In this document: positions 1 through 11,416 of the stretch, one piece after another | Numbering within the stretch: the first letter of the stretch is position 1 | Layout of the letters: each line of letters begins with the position of its first letter | NCBI GenBank assembly: GCA_949152475.1 | Contig: OX424563.1 | Location: forward strand, 20,123,001 to 20,187,000 | DNA length: 64,000 nucleotides | DNA from: Terebella lapidaria | Taxonomy: Eukaryota; Annelida; Polychaeta; Terebellida; Terebellidae | Reading direction: 5' to 3' | The notes under the pieces: model-generated | Databases searched by the model: none | What the model saw: only the letters and a program-made list of their open reading frames with translations | What the model was told of the DNA's origin: nothing | Program-made: the position numbers and the translations under genes

Positions 1-8
1 GAATAACA

Positions 9-810
9 AAGTGTCGCTCAAGAGCAGCTCAAGCCGTCTGGTGGCCAAGAGTCAACCAGGAAATACAGGACATGATAGAAGGATGTGAAGATTGCCAAGT
101 TCACCGTTCTCGACAACAGAGAGAACCACTTATGCCATCAGCCTTACCAGAACGTGCCTGGCAGAGAGTTGGAATGGACCTCTGTGAACTCAAAAAGAAA
201 AGTTACCTTGTAGCCATTGACTATTATTCGAGGTACTTGGAGATCATTCCCGTTCCAAACATTACATCAATGACTATCGTAGCCAAAGTAAAAACGATGT
301 GTGCACACTGGGGGTTCCCAGAGGAAATCTACACAGACAATGGTACCCAGTTCACTTTGACTGAATTCCATGAATTCGCCAAATCGTATGGGATACGGCT
401 CACAACAAGCAGTCCCAGGTATCCTAGATCCAACGGCGAGGCCGAGAGGGCAGTCCAGACGGCCAAGAAAATCCTGAACCAAAAGGATCCCTGGCTAGCC
501 TTGATGTGCTATCGGAGTACACCAGTTTCCGCCACAGGCTTCAGCCCATGTCAGCTAATGATGGGTCGAGAGATTCAAACAAGTCTGCCAGTTCATCCTG
601 AGGTACTAGTTCCCAAAGCTCCAGATCATAGCAAAGTGAAGGAAACAGACAGCAAGTCGAAGGAATGTAACTGTCGCAACTACAATAGAGGTACTCGACA
701 GCTTCCAGATTTGGCGACAGGAGACATGGTGCGTGTCAGAACCGAGACTGACGACCAGTGGAGTAACACTACCAGAGTACTGCACAAGATAGAACCATTA
801 ATGTATAGCG
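9..810 (+). pseudogene. Integrase region of the Ty3-type element
   Basis: This stretch encodes a zinc-binding His/Cys head (Cys-Glu-Asp-Cys near 85-100), then an RNase-H-fold integrase core. Acidic residues sit in the expected contexts: Asp in VGMDLC, Asp in YTDNGTQF and Glu in SNGEAER. The DDE spacing is that of retroviral-type integrases, which join element cDNA to host DNA. A basic C-terminal domain follows. The region ends where unrelated LINE 5' sequence begins. Family assignment is secure from the motifs; activity is not claimed, since the element is interrupted. Confidence 0.85.
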
Positions 811-1113
811 CCTGTGGCAGCTGATTTCTGTTGTACCTCTTTGTTTATCTCATTGGAATAACAGTTTTATGTGTCTCTTTCTGGACTAGAAGGTAATGAT
901 ATGGACATGAGGCTCCATAGATTCACAGGACACTCAATCTTCTACTATCAGATATTGATATATTGACAATTTGAATGGAAACAACTGAGTTTGGATATTG
1001 TGTGCTGTTGTTTGGCCATTGCTGCAACCAGGGCGTGACAATTATATTTCATACTTTGGACTATTGATTTTTCTCTGCAATGGCCTGTCGTTCATGGACT
1101 GTGAAAATGCTGT

Positions 1114-4075
1114 TTGGCTTTTCGTCCAACCTGGTCATACAGAGGAAGATCGTCAGGGAGAAATAAATGGCATCCTATAAGGACAAGGATAACCACCGAT
1201 GAACGACCATCGCCATATCAGCGAGGTCGTGATCAACAGCAAGTGAATTCCCGCAATCTTATCCAAATAACAACAGTCAAGGATTCCGCGATATCATCGA
1301 CTGCTTGCTTGTTACTGAATGCCAGGTCAGTCCGTAATAAAACAGTGACAATTGCTGAGCATCTAATGGACAAAAATGCATCAATTGCTGTGCTAACAGA
1401 AACCTGGCTCCAAACCGAAGAGTCAGACATAGTACAAGAACTTGTTCCTCCGAACTTCAAGTTCCATGGAAAGTCACGAGACGACAATAGGCGCGGTGGG
1501 GGTGTAGCAATCATTCATGACAAATGCTATGATGCACAAGTAACCAGTGTCAGTAGTAGTGACACTTTCGAGCACTTGAGCGTGATGTTGAGCTCGACTT
1601 TGTCTTCATCACGCGTGCAAGTAGTCGCACTGTACAGACCGCCCGCCACCTCAGTCTCCAGGTTCTGCGAGGAACTAGATGATCTCTTACACGACTTGAG
1701 ACAGAGATCCGGAGAAATTCTACTGGCCGGTGATATCAGTATACATATGGACGATGTAGCAAACTCTTCGACACAGTGCTTGTTAGACACCCTCAGTGAA
1801 CATTCATTTGTGCAATATGTTGCCGAACCAACCCATATCGGTGGTCACTGCATAGATGTGGTGGCATCTACAACACACATCCAGAACCTTGACGTCACTG
1901 ATAATGACATATCTGATCACCACACGATCACATGGACTATGAGCAACCTATGGCCCATAGAGAAACACAAGAAACGCGCTATCAGTTTCCGACCTATCAA
2001 GACGATTGATGTGAAGCCTCCATGTGAAGCAGTTGATGACCTCATGGAGTCGTACAGCAGGGCTGTGACTGATACACTCGATGAGCACGCACCCATCAGG
2101 TCGAAGATAGTGTCAGGTCAGCGCAAGCCCCCTTGGATGAATGAATCAATTCGCGCTGCAAGAATCCTGAGGAGGTCCAGTGAGGCGAAATGGAGAAGAA
2201 CAAAAATGCACCTCCATCGTCAAATCTACCGTCAACACAGGCAGGATGTGACTGAGCTTATAATCAGTGCAAAGCGCACATACTTCTCGGAGAGACTTGC
2301 AAGGTGTGACCAACGTACATCTTTCAAGGTCATTAACGAACTTACAGGGATACGTGGGGAAGAGTTCCCATTGCCCTCGTCAGTAGTGCTGTGTAACCAG
2401 TTCTCCAAATATTTTGTGACAAAGATCTCGGATATCCAAGACGCCATTGATCAGAAGATCCAAAGCGAGTCATTGCCTACCAACTGGGAAGGTGATGTTT
2501 ATGATTCCCCTACACCACTCATGATCGCCCTCCGTCCAGTTACTACAGCTGAACTAGAGAGCATCGTCAACTCCTCAAACGACAAGACATGTGCCTTGGA
2601 TCCATGTCCTACAATGCTGATAAAACAGACCATGGATTTGCAAATTCCAGTTCTGGTTGAACTCTTCAATGCCAGCTTTACACAAGGAATGTTCCCTAGT
2701 CACTTCAAGAACGCTGAAGTTAGACCACTCCTGAAAAAGTCAACATTGGACTCATCGTAGATGAAAAGCTATAGGCCAGTATCTAATCTAACGACCACTG
2801 GTAAGTGGCTAGAAAAGCTTGCCATCCAGCGTTTGAACGTACACATCGAGTCCTTGGGACGGTTTGAGGTGTACCAGTCAGCGTATAAAGCATATCACTC
2901 AACTGAGACGGCATTGTTAAAAGTCTTCAATGACATCTCCATGTACCTAGATGAAGGTCTTGTCGTCATGCTCGCCATGATCGATTTATCTGCTGCCTTC
3001 GACACCATATCACATGAGAAATTGGCACGTCTGTTGGAGGTCGAATATGGACTCAGAGACACTGCGCTGTCATGGTTCATCTCCTACTTCTCGGGGCGAT
3101 CACAGCATGTGACAATTGGCTCATATACGTCTGAAAAGACAGTGTTACACTCAGGGTGTCCCCAGGGATCTGTCCTGGGGCCAGTGTGTTACAACATCTA
3201 CACGGCTCCTCTGGCTCGCATCATCAATGCCCATGGCCTCCAATACCATAAATACGCAGATGACCTTCAAGTCTATGTGCAGTGTAAGGCCAACGACATA
3301 CCCTCAACCAAAGCCAAACTAGAGTCCTGCCTTAGTGATGTGAGGAAATGGATGTTGCGCTGGCAGCTGAAGATTAATGACGAAAAAACGGAATTCGTAC
3401 TCTTCAGCAACCCACGTGTGGCATTTCAACCATTTCTCTCCAACTCGGTGGGAGTGATCTCAGCTCAACTTCGTCGGTCAGAAACCTAGGGGTTACTTTT
3501 GATCGCAGCCTAGCACGTGACAAGCAAGTGTCAAACGTCATCAAAAGTTGCAATCATGCTCTGAACCGGATTTCACATATCAGGAACTACATAGATTCAA
3601 CAACATGTAAACGAGCCGTGCATGCGTTCATTCTGAGCGGCTTGGATTACTGCAATTCACTGTATTCAGCTTCGCCTACAAGATTGCTGGACAGGCTTCA
3701 GCGAGTACAGAACAGAGCAGCCAGACTGGTTCTGGTACCGCGCACAGGACGCCATGACATTATCCATGTGTCACCTCTTCTGCAACAGCTCAGTTGGCTA
3801 CCCGCTCGTCTGAGAATCATCTTCAAGGTGTGTTGCATCATTTTTAAATGTCTGCATGGTCGTGCACCTGTTTACATGCAGCAACTGATCCAGCCTGCAT
3901 CAAGACCTGAGCGTCTGCGTCAACCCCACAGACTGGATCTGGCCATTCCAAGGACGAGACGTAAGGTTGGGTCGGCGTCCTTCGCAGTCTATGGGCCTAC
4001 AACAGGAATTCAATACCTCTTGAAGTTAGAGACACAACGAACTTACTCACATTCAGAAAAAATCTGAAAACTTAT
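1114..4075 (+). pseudogene. L2 LINE ORF2: endonuclease plus reverse transcriptase, broken
   Basis: Residues from about 1290 onward form an exonuclease-endonuclease-phosphatase domain: LLLNARSVRNK, then LTETWL, and a terminal SDHHTI. The reverse transcriptase begins near 2740 (YRPVSNL), with SAYKAYHSTETALL, a DLSAAFDTI catalytic Asp, GCPQGSVLGP and the YADD active site near 3255. The C-terminal part contains LSGLDYCNSLY and QRVQNRAARL, typical of L2/CR1 ends. One in-frame TAG at 2758-2760 separates the endonuclease segment from the RT segment. A frame change near 3480 and another near 3990 follow. With so few lesions in about 3 kb the insertion is fairly young. Confidence 0.88.
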
Positions 4076-4233
4076 CTTTGGAGGACATTTCTCACCTAAA
4101 CATTTCATGTCTGTTTTTACAAGTCTTAATTTGTTTTAATCGTATATGTACGTGTCCTTGTGTCTATACATTCCAAACTTTTTGTACAGCGCACTGATGG
4201 CTTTGCCGATTTTCGCGCTTTTATAAGTATCAC

Positions 4234-4261
4234 TAAATAAATAAATAAAATAAATAAATAA
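4234..4261 (+). repeat. LINE 3' simple-repeat tail
   Basis: Tandem TAAA units end the L2 copy. Ty3-type sequence resumes directly after them, which fixes the 3' junction of the insertion. Confidence 0.75.
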
Positions 4262-4552
4262 GATGCTGCTCCACGTTCATATGTTGTTGAAAATCCAACT
4301 GGACAAGGACTCCTACGACGAAACAGAAGTCACCTGCAAGTGACACAAACTCCTGAAACTCAAGCACAGATAGCAGCTCAGGAGCAACCAGCTGGTCCAG
4401 TTGTTGAGACACCAGGAACCATTCCGGTGCAGCGTTCTAGTGCCCGACAGAAGCGCCCACCGGCTTGGGTACGAAGTGGTGACTTTGAAACAAATTGACT
4501 TTAATGTTGCATGTTTCTTTTCAATGAATGTTCAGTTCCTATAAGAGGGAGA

Positions 4553-4706
4553 TGTAATATCAGATGCTTGTCATTATCACATATTTGTATAACCCGTATG
4601 TCGCATGCCGTAGTGTACAAGGGGGCGTTCGCGGCTTTCCATAGAATAAACAGTTGTGCCTAAATGTCGTGGCGTTTCAATCAACATTAAAGTACAGAAT
4701 ATTACA
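4553..4706 (+). repeat. 3' LTR of the Ty3-type element
   Basis: A 154-bp segment begins TGTAATAT and ends ATATTACA, so the two ends are inverted copies of each other with the canonical TG...CA boundary. A purine-rich tract lies directly upstream, where plus-strand priming is expected. An AATAAA signal lies near 4646. The 5' partner is outside the window, so identity between LTRs, and hence age, cannot be measured here. Confidence 0.75.
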
Positions 4707-5039
4707 GTTTCGTATACCACTGTCTGACAGAATATACACATGTATGTATGATCTATGCAAGCCAAGGGATTATGTAAGGGTTTGAATACCATTTGACTTT
4801 TATGGTGCACTATTCACTTGGACGTCAATGTTCATGTGAGGAATTCAATTCGCAACGCGAACGATTTTTCAGTCCTAAATGCAATGCTCGGGAACAAACA
4901 GAATATATCTATATTATTTCAGATGAGTAAATTACTGAGTATCCACGATACCCACGATTTACCAGTATAATGGGTAAATGACTTTGCAGCTCTATTGCAG
5001 CCAGCACCATCATCATAGAAAATAAGACTGGGCAGTCAC

Positions 5040-5975
5040 GTGACGATACGATTTGATTCTCGGTACAAAAAAGGTTTATATCTCGTTACAAAGTTACAAC
5101 TGTTTGGGTTAGCGCTGAGGGTACACAAATTTCAAATTTGCTCGAATCCTGCTGACTATGACATTGATAGATCGTACCAACATTACACATTGAAAAACAA
5201 GCGTTTAGATTATAATGAGGTTCTAAGAAACTAACATGTAATTTGAATTTCACTTTCCGATACATATATGATGTATTGTCGCTGAATAATCCCAAGCTTA
5301 GTGATTATTTGGATGTCATATATCCTAAGGAACTTGAAATTAAGGATACTACAGACTCCGCTAATTTTTCCAACTATCTGGACCTGAGGTTGGAGATTGA
5401 TAATGATTCTAACCTGTCAACTAGATTGTATGACAAACGTGATGATTTTAATTGTCCATAGTCAATTTCCCTTTTCTAAGCAGCAACATTCCTATGTCAC
5501 CGGCATATGGTGTGTTTGTTTCTCAACGTATACGCTACTCCAGAGCTAGTTGCAAATATGAGGACTGTGTCTATCGAAGTGCTCAGCTAGTCTCTAAACT
5601 TCTGCGACAAGGATATGTTATACCAAGACTTATAGCTGCGTTTAAGAAATTCTATGGACGTCATCATGATCTGGTTGATAAATACACCAAACCCATGTCT
5701 GCCATGCAACTAGATATATTTTCATGTTAATTTTGGGGAATTCATGACGGGTGCCACTAGTGGGGCAGGAAATGCTCACTCTTTCTAAAACACCTGATTT
5801 CACCTCCTAATGGCCATTTTGGGGGGTTCATGAGTGTTTCTGTCATTTTTGTTTTCCCTCACTTCGTATGCCTGATATGATTTTCTGTCTCCGGACTATG
5901 AGATTGGATAATGGACCCTATTTTGTTTGCTCGGAATACTTAATACTGGGTATTGATTCCACGTCTATTCACAAC
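5040..5975 (+). mobile_element. Unclassified reverse-transcriptase element fragment (fossil)
   Basis: Short open stretches between about 5050 and 5730 encode the end of a reverse transcriptase: an FRYI-D-V-type catalytic neighbourhood near 5245, then LEIKDTTD, YLDLRLEID, LYDKRDDFN and a C-terminal KFYGRHHDLVDKY. Similar proteins are widespread in marine invertebrates. I am unsure whether they are Penelope-like or another group. A non-coding 3' tail runs to about 5975 and recurs at 48544-48770 and, reversed, at 52020-52245 and 56043-56240. The copy is broken in several places and truncated at its 5' side. Confidence 0.6.
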
Positions 5976-6156
5976 ACCTGTAGTTGTAAATAAAGATAGT
6001 GGGTGATTTATTCATGAAGACTCGCACATTTATTTAACACTACTGTTAGTTCAAACAGTAACACTACTGTCAATTTAAAACACACCGTCGGTGTGAAATT
6101 AACAACGTGTGATATCATTCAACATTACTGTTAGCTTGAATAAGTGCAAAGTCATA
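5976..6156. other. AT-rich spacer
   Basis: No gene is seen. Short diverged repeats of the form ACACTACTGTTAG occur at about 6039-6135. The last nine bases (6148-6156) are the left target duplication of the next element. Confidence 0.4.
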
Positions 6157-7254
6157 GGGACACCCGAAAACGAGTTCCAAGTTCCAAGTTCCAAGTTCCG
6201 CATTTAAAGTTCTAAGAAAAAGGTGTCGGTGTTCGGTCAGTACGTAAAACTTCTAATAAACGCCCGGGCGTCTATTGATTTCAGTTACACTCTAGACCCG
6301 GCGTCTATTAGAACCCGGCGTTTAATGATTTCAGTCGTTGTCTGGACCTGGCGTTTATTGGAATTGGCGAGGCCTGTGGTACGATATGACAAATCGGACG
6401 ACAATTTAGATATTAAAGCTGGAAATTCCCGACTGGGACGCGTTGACGTTGTCGATACTAGTATCTATACGTTGCTATGTTACACAATGTACGTAGACCC
6501 GGCGTCTATTAGAATCCAGCGTCTATTAATTTCAGTATACCTGAACCCCTGGCGTCTATTAGAACCCGGCGTCTATTAGAAACCTGGCGTCTATTAGAAG
6601 TTTTACGGTATTTCTACACATGCCACGCTTTTTCAGGAGTTCTTTGAACACTGAGTTTAAAAATTGCAGAGACGAGGGATCATGGCGTCAGTTTGAAGGC
6701 GCAGCACCATATGTTATACGTTCGAATAAATGATAAATATCAACTTCTTCTATGAAATATTTGTTCAGTCATCCACAGCATAGTTCGTTGATGATGCCTG
6801 AACAATTATTTAATGAAAGAATTTGACATGATCCGAATTTATTCTGTCATAATGCAATAAGTATTATTTTCATTCCCCTTTGTTTTCAATTTTCCCATCA
6901 TTTGTATTTAATTTTGTGAATGTAAAATATAGAAATGATATAAAAATAAATTTGAACTAAATAGAATTGAACGAAAAACACACCCAAATCCGCAAACTAT
7001 CCGAAATTTCAAATCATACCTGCGTGGCACTCTGAGGTCCGCGCGTACCAGGCATCAGCTTGGAAGGTTAATTTTCGACTTTGTGATATTGAAAGGTGGC
7101 ACAAGAAAGTGATTTAATGAATTGGAGAGACCCGATGCAGAAATATAAAAACGATAACTGCACTTTCTTGGGACTTTAAATGCGGAACTTGGAACTTGGA
7201 ACTCGGAACTTAAAACTCGGAACTTGGAACTTGAAACTCGTTTTCGGGTGTCCC
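6157..7254. mobile_element. Mutator-like non-autonomous TIR element
   Basis: The element begins GGGACACCCGAAAACGAG and ends with the exact reverse complement. It is flanked by a perfect 9-bp direct repeat, AAAGTCATA, at 6148-6156 and 7255-7263. A 9-bp target duplication with GG-starting inverted ends is characteristic of the Mutator (MULE) superfamily; Merlin (8-9 bp) is the alternative. Inside each terminal repeat are tandem AAGTTCC-type heptamers, more numerous on the right arm (about 7173-7254) than on the left (about 6157-6212). No transposase frame is visible, so it would rely on a relative elsewhere. The perfect duplication indicates a recent insertion. Confidence 0.8.
6242..6605. repeat. 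Inverted minisatellite nested inside the TIR element
   Basis: Many diverged copies of a unit like CCCGGCGTCTATTAGAA (about 17 bp) fill 6255-6600. They are bounded by an outer inverted pair: GTAAAACTTCTAAT at 6242 and its complement ending at 6605. The block looks like a foldback element or minisatellite that entered or grew inside the Mutator-like element. The 118-residue open frame across it is a by-product of the repeat. Confidence 0.6.
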
Positions 7255-7263
7255 AAAGTCATA

Positions 7264-7791
7264 TGCTATGCATCTGTAGGTGCATAGACGTTGAACTCAG
7301 AGGCTGCGGTGACCTTGAAGGCACAAACGGAATGTCGTGGCTGTTTCGACATGTTTGAATCGGTGATTGAGAATACAAATTTTGAATATGGCGATTGAAA
7401 ATAAATATAATAAAGCATTATAATTATGCAAGCATGCTGGATACGTCATTTGGTGACTTCGAGTTTGCCTCAGGTGACCTTGATCGGAAGAAGAACTGTT
7501 GTAGTTAGTGCCGAGAGGCGTATTATGACTATGTGAGAAATCTCATGGCAGGATATTTTGGTGACATTCAGTGTTCAAACTCAGAGTATGGTTACATGAA
7601 AAATCAGAAAAAATACCCACTAGAAACGACACGTTTGTGGATAGAGCTCAGTTTTCACTGTAAGCAGATAGGAAGCTAAATGTACTGTATTTTGCCGAAC
7701 GTGATTAAGTCCTAAGGTAAAGTAATTCCTCAAAAAGAAAGCGATGCTTCTCTTTGACTCGTGCATTCATACTAAGTTGTATTAGGTTATC
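7264..7791. other. Spacer without recognised gene
   Basis: No coding signature, RNA gene or clear repeat was found between the Mutator-like element and the next mobile element. Confidence 0.4.
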
Positions 7792-8885
7792 GGACCTTTG
7801 GACCGATAACCTATTGGCATGGCGGTGCTTCCGTCGTCCATCCATTCACATATTTATCTGTAAAGTTTACTCTCGAGTCTTTTTGACATTTTGCACAAGA
7901 ATACTTAAAAATATTCTGAGTAAAGTTTTTTTTTTAGTTTTCTGATTTTCCATTCTTTTTTGGCAGCCATGTGCGATGAAAAATGCCTGATTTTGAATTC
8001 TGGCGGCCATTTTCTCAAAATCTGTTGAATGTCTTTTTGATGCATAACATTCCTCAGGTGTATCTCTGTGACGTGTATAAGTTTCTTTGCCCTTGGAACG
8101 CTTGAAATGGACCAGTTTGGCCCAGATGGGACTTTCCCATCTTAATTTCTCCTGTGCTTCATGATGGGACACATTATACCTAATATCTCAATGAATATTG
8201 AGATTAGAGATTAGGAATCAATTGTGGACATATAAGAAATGATATCTGCTGAATATTCCCGTGAAATTGAGTTTGACCTTTGAACTCATTTTCAAGGACA
8301 GAGCACAAAGTGGCTAATATCTGACTGTTATCAACTTTACACTATGGAGTCAATTGTATACATATAGGAAATGATATTCACAAATGTACTGATAATTGTC
8401 TTGACCTTGAACTTGACTTTCTACCTAATTTTCAAGGTCGGAGTATAAAATGGCTAATTTGACTGTACAGCTTACAAATTGTGGATATATAGGAAATGAT
8501 AAACACCGAATATTCTAATGACCTAGAATTTTATTTTGACCTCATTTTCGAGGTCACAGGAAAAATGGCTAATATGTCATTTCTTATCTACCTTATTGCT
8601 TGGGAATGAATTGTGGACGTATGTGATATGATATACACCGAATATTCTAACGACCTTGAACTTGACCTTTGACCTTATTATCAAGGTCGGAACACAAAAT
8701 GTTATTATCGACTTTACACCTTGGGAATAGATTGTTTACATATAGGAATTGATGTATGCTGAATATTCGTGTGACCTTTAATTTGACCAGTGACTTTATT
8801 TCCAAGGTCACGGAAAGAAGCTAATATCTAATATATAAAACATATGTTGTCTGGTGACCTTCCTCAGCCATTGGGCTGTTTTTTC
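7792..8885 (+). mobile_element. HINE/pearl-like element, copy 1
   Basis: The left end reads TTAGGTTATCGGACC and folds on itself (GGACC, loop, GGTCC, then GATAACCT). The right end has a GCC-ATT-GGGC hairpin followed by a T run (8867-8885). In between are a GGCGGCCATTTT-type head segment (7980-8170) and about five diverged units carrying TGACCTTGA and TTCAAGGTC. This architecture (terminal hairpins, short subterminal inverted repeat, tandem core, no transposase) matches Helentron-associated elements such as bivalve pearl elements. Unit divergence makes this one of the older copies here. Confidence 0.65.
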
Positions 8886-9782
8886 ATCGTTATGTTATGG
8901 GTAAACATGACTATGTATGTATGCACAACACAATGAAGGTAGATCTTAATATAGTCTTATATTTCTACTGATCGATGTTTACTGTGTGAACAAGCATCAG
9001 GATTGAGTATCCTGGCTTTCTTAGTAGATGTATTTGACATTATGTCCACGCACTCATTGCCTTTTTATGTTTTGCATTATGTAATTGAAAACTGAATGTA
9101 TTGAAAATAAAAATCACAAGAACTTGCAAGATATGTTGATAAATACATGAACCATGGGTCGGGCATCGGAATGTTGATAGCTGACTATCAATAATGTTGC
9201 GCTATTGTTTTGCATGAAGGATTTATTATTACCAGGTGCAGTTACAAGCAAGAAGCGAGCATGAATCGCCACTGATGGGCAATGTTGATTACGTGCAGCT
9301 AAGTTACTCAATAAGCATGATAAGCAGCATTTGAAGCATTAATCGCCAGCGTTCAAGAGAGTTGTCTATTGACAAAAGCAGAGAAATTGGTGGTGGTCAG
9401 CAGGATTTGCTCGAATATATTGTTGGATAGCTGTGGACGAAGTCAAACTTTCAGAGTCTTGAAGGTCTTAAGTCCACTGGGATGTCGGAAGTCATCATCG
9501 TGAGATACCCAAATCCGTTATTGCAGAGCAATGGTCGTCATGATGAAGTCGTTTCATTTGGGCGCAAGTTCGTTCAATGTCCATTGTTCCATATAGCCGT
9601 CGTCGTTGTAAAGGAGTCAGGTGTGAAGGCTGGTGCTGAGGTACTCAGGGTGATGCTCCACATGTAGGGTACACTTCATGACAAAGCCTCAAGATCCAAA
9701 AGTACAAACGTAATAATAGTAATGATGATAATAATACTTTTCCTTATTAGACGGGAAAAGATAATAATAACTCCCCTTATTA
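8886..9782. other. Spacer without recognised gene
   Basis: Nothing coding is supported. ATA/ATG-rich low-complexity sequence lies at about 9715-9775, just before the mariner-type MITE. Confidence 0.4.
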
Positions 9783-10214
9783 AAGTCGGCGTCATTCAAC
9801 TCTGACCCACTGTTTTTTCGCGATAATTTAATTAATTTTTTAGATAACCGCATGACAATTTCACAGCTTCCATTATTCTAAGCGGCCTAATTTGGTACAA
9901 AATTTCAGAAAGATTGGCCTGTAAACAAAAAAGTTAGCCCATTTGGCCTATACATAACGTAAACAGAAAACGTCAAAACGTTATCAATATGAATGCTACG
10001 GGGTTGGCAGCGGTCCAACGCCAAATCTCACCGTAAATTCACTATATAGGCCAAATAGGCCAACTTTTTTGTTTACTGTCCAAACTCTTCCAAATTTTAT
10101 AAAAAGTTAGGTCGCTAAGCATGATGAACGCTGTTGAAATTTCAGAAAGGTAACTTTAAAATTGAAGAAATTATCGCGAAAAAACCGTGGGTCAAAGTTG
10201 AATGACGCCGACTT
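9783..10214. mobile_element. Mariner-type MITE
   Basis: Inverted ends of about 46 bp begin AAGTCGGCGTCATTCAACT and include a TGACCCAC block and a TCGCGATAATT block. They bound a 432-bp palindromic element. TA dinucleotides flank it at 9781-9782 and 10215-10216, the target preference of Tc1/mariner transposons. A second inverted pair around TTTTTTGTTTAC and GGCCTA lies further in. No transposase is encoded. Confidence 0.75.
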
Positions 10215-10807
10215 TAGAAGAAAGAGAAAGACCACCAAACATGACAAACGATTACTTACGGAGAAGGAATGGGATCTACAAGTTAGAACGAAATGATCAA
10301 ACGACAAAATTATGTACTTCGTGACACAACTGTTTATCTCAGGTTTTGTTACAAATTTTCATTTGATTTTGATTGGGTGTTGAGCAGTATGCAAATTTAA
10401 TCGAGCACATAGTGTGAACAAGTGTATTTCAAGCATTTTCTTCACCTGATGATACCAGTATCGATTTTGATACATATGTTCGGTATAATTTTTTTCTTAT
10501 TTCAAAGTTACTCAGTATGGGTTTTCAGTTGGTTTTGTCACAATCTTTTAGTCGTACATGTGCATTGTTCCAGAATTGATTGTTTCAAAATAATAAATAA
10601 TGCAGGTTCGTTTATAACACGTTCACAACACGTTCATGATGACTTAATGAAGCTCTTTTTATTGAATCATGTGAGAATGAACATGCACGTATGACACAAA
10701 CAAACACGATACATGATATATGATATCTATATGCTTTCCAGTGCAGTTGCCGACGACCGTGTGGGTGTATCCCCCTTGATACCCTATCATACCTGTTTCC
10801 TAACAGG

Positions 10808-11110
10808 TATGGTGTAGTGAGTGGCGAAGTGGATAAGGCGTCGGACTCGTAATCCAAAGATCATGGGTTCGAGTCTCGAGCTGGACTGCTGTGCTATTTC
10901 ACTTAGTGTCCTTAGGCAAGGCTTTTACCACTAATGTAATCTTCACCATGTTCACCCAGGATTAAATGGCGACCGTTTGATAATGGGTGATGTAGAGAGC
11001 GCTTTGAGTGTGGCTGCTCCTCGAACAATCACTCAGACTGGGGTTAAAGTGTAAAGCGACTTTGAAAGCGGATTAGGTACGGCTGAAAAGAGCGGTATGT
11101 GATAATCAAA
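10808..11110 (+). mobile_element. tRNA-derived SINE
   Basis: A tRNA-like head at about 10817-10884 has a box A match (TGGCGAAGTGG) and a box B match (GGTTCGAGTC), the internal RNA polymerase III promoter. An anticodon-loop-like CTCGTAA points to a threonine tRNA ancestor. The anticodon stem has a mismatch, and a roughly 220-bp non-tRNA body follows (CCTTAGGCAAGGC, AGCGCTTTGAGTG), so this is a SINE and not a functional tRNA gene. Confidence 0.7.
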
Positions 11111-11416
11111 TGTGATAATTTTACCTTTAAGACATGACTGTTTAAACAAAGTATCATTACTATAATGTCAGTGTCTTCCATCGATGTCAGTAGAAGTTTC
11201 AGGCATCAACCTATCTTTATCTCATGCAGTGAAACCCATTATAAATGAAATAGTCAACAAGTAAAAACATTACAAAGCCGTCACAAGATTTGCATCTCAA
11301 ATCGGCCAAGTATCATACACTGCGCCTTAATACTACTCGTTCACTAAATGAATGCCATTTAACCCGTCCGTCACCTTTTGATGACTACTCACCCACCGAA
11401 TGTATACCATATTTAA

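Larger units (their letters stand above)
811..4261 (+). mobile_element. L2-type non-LTR retrotransposon (LINE)
   Basis: A nearly full-length LINE lies inside the Ty3-type element. It has an apurinic-type endonuclease, then reverse transcriptase, then a C-terminal domain, and ends in a TAAATAAA simple-repeat tail (4234-4261). That tail is typical of the CR1/L2 group, whose 3' ends carry short tandem repeats in place of long poly(A). The 5' boundary is soft: it is where integrase homology stops (about 800-830). No clear target duplication was seen, which is common for this group. The copy is not autonomous in its present form; see the coding entry. Confidence 0.85.
1..4706 (+). mobile_element. 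Ty3-type LTR retrotransposon, 3' portion (fossil)
   Basis: The window opens inside the integrase of a Ty3 (Gypsy)-type LTR retrotransposon, so the 5' LTR, gag and most of pol lie upstream. Integrase-coding sequence runs to about 800. A LINE then interrupts the element, and its pol tail and 3' LTR resume at about 4262. The order integrase, pol tail, purine-rich tract (about 4542-4552) and short LTR is what this family shows at its 3' end. The LTR ends form a matching inverted pair. The copy is broken by the LINE insertion and is treated as a fossil; at least one major interruption is present. It must predate the LINE insertion. The exact clade is not resolved, though the short LTR fits the shorter-LTR invertebrate lineages. 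Confidence 0.85.

Noticed and set aside
10817-10884. A possible tRNA-Thr gene
   Set aside because: Box A and B are present, but the anticodon stem is mismatched and a long SINE body follows. It is a tRNA-derived SINE.
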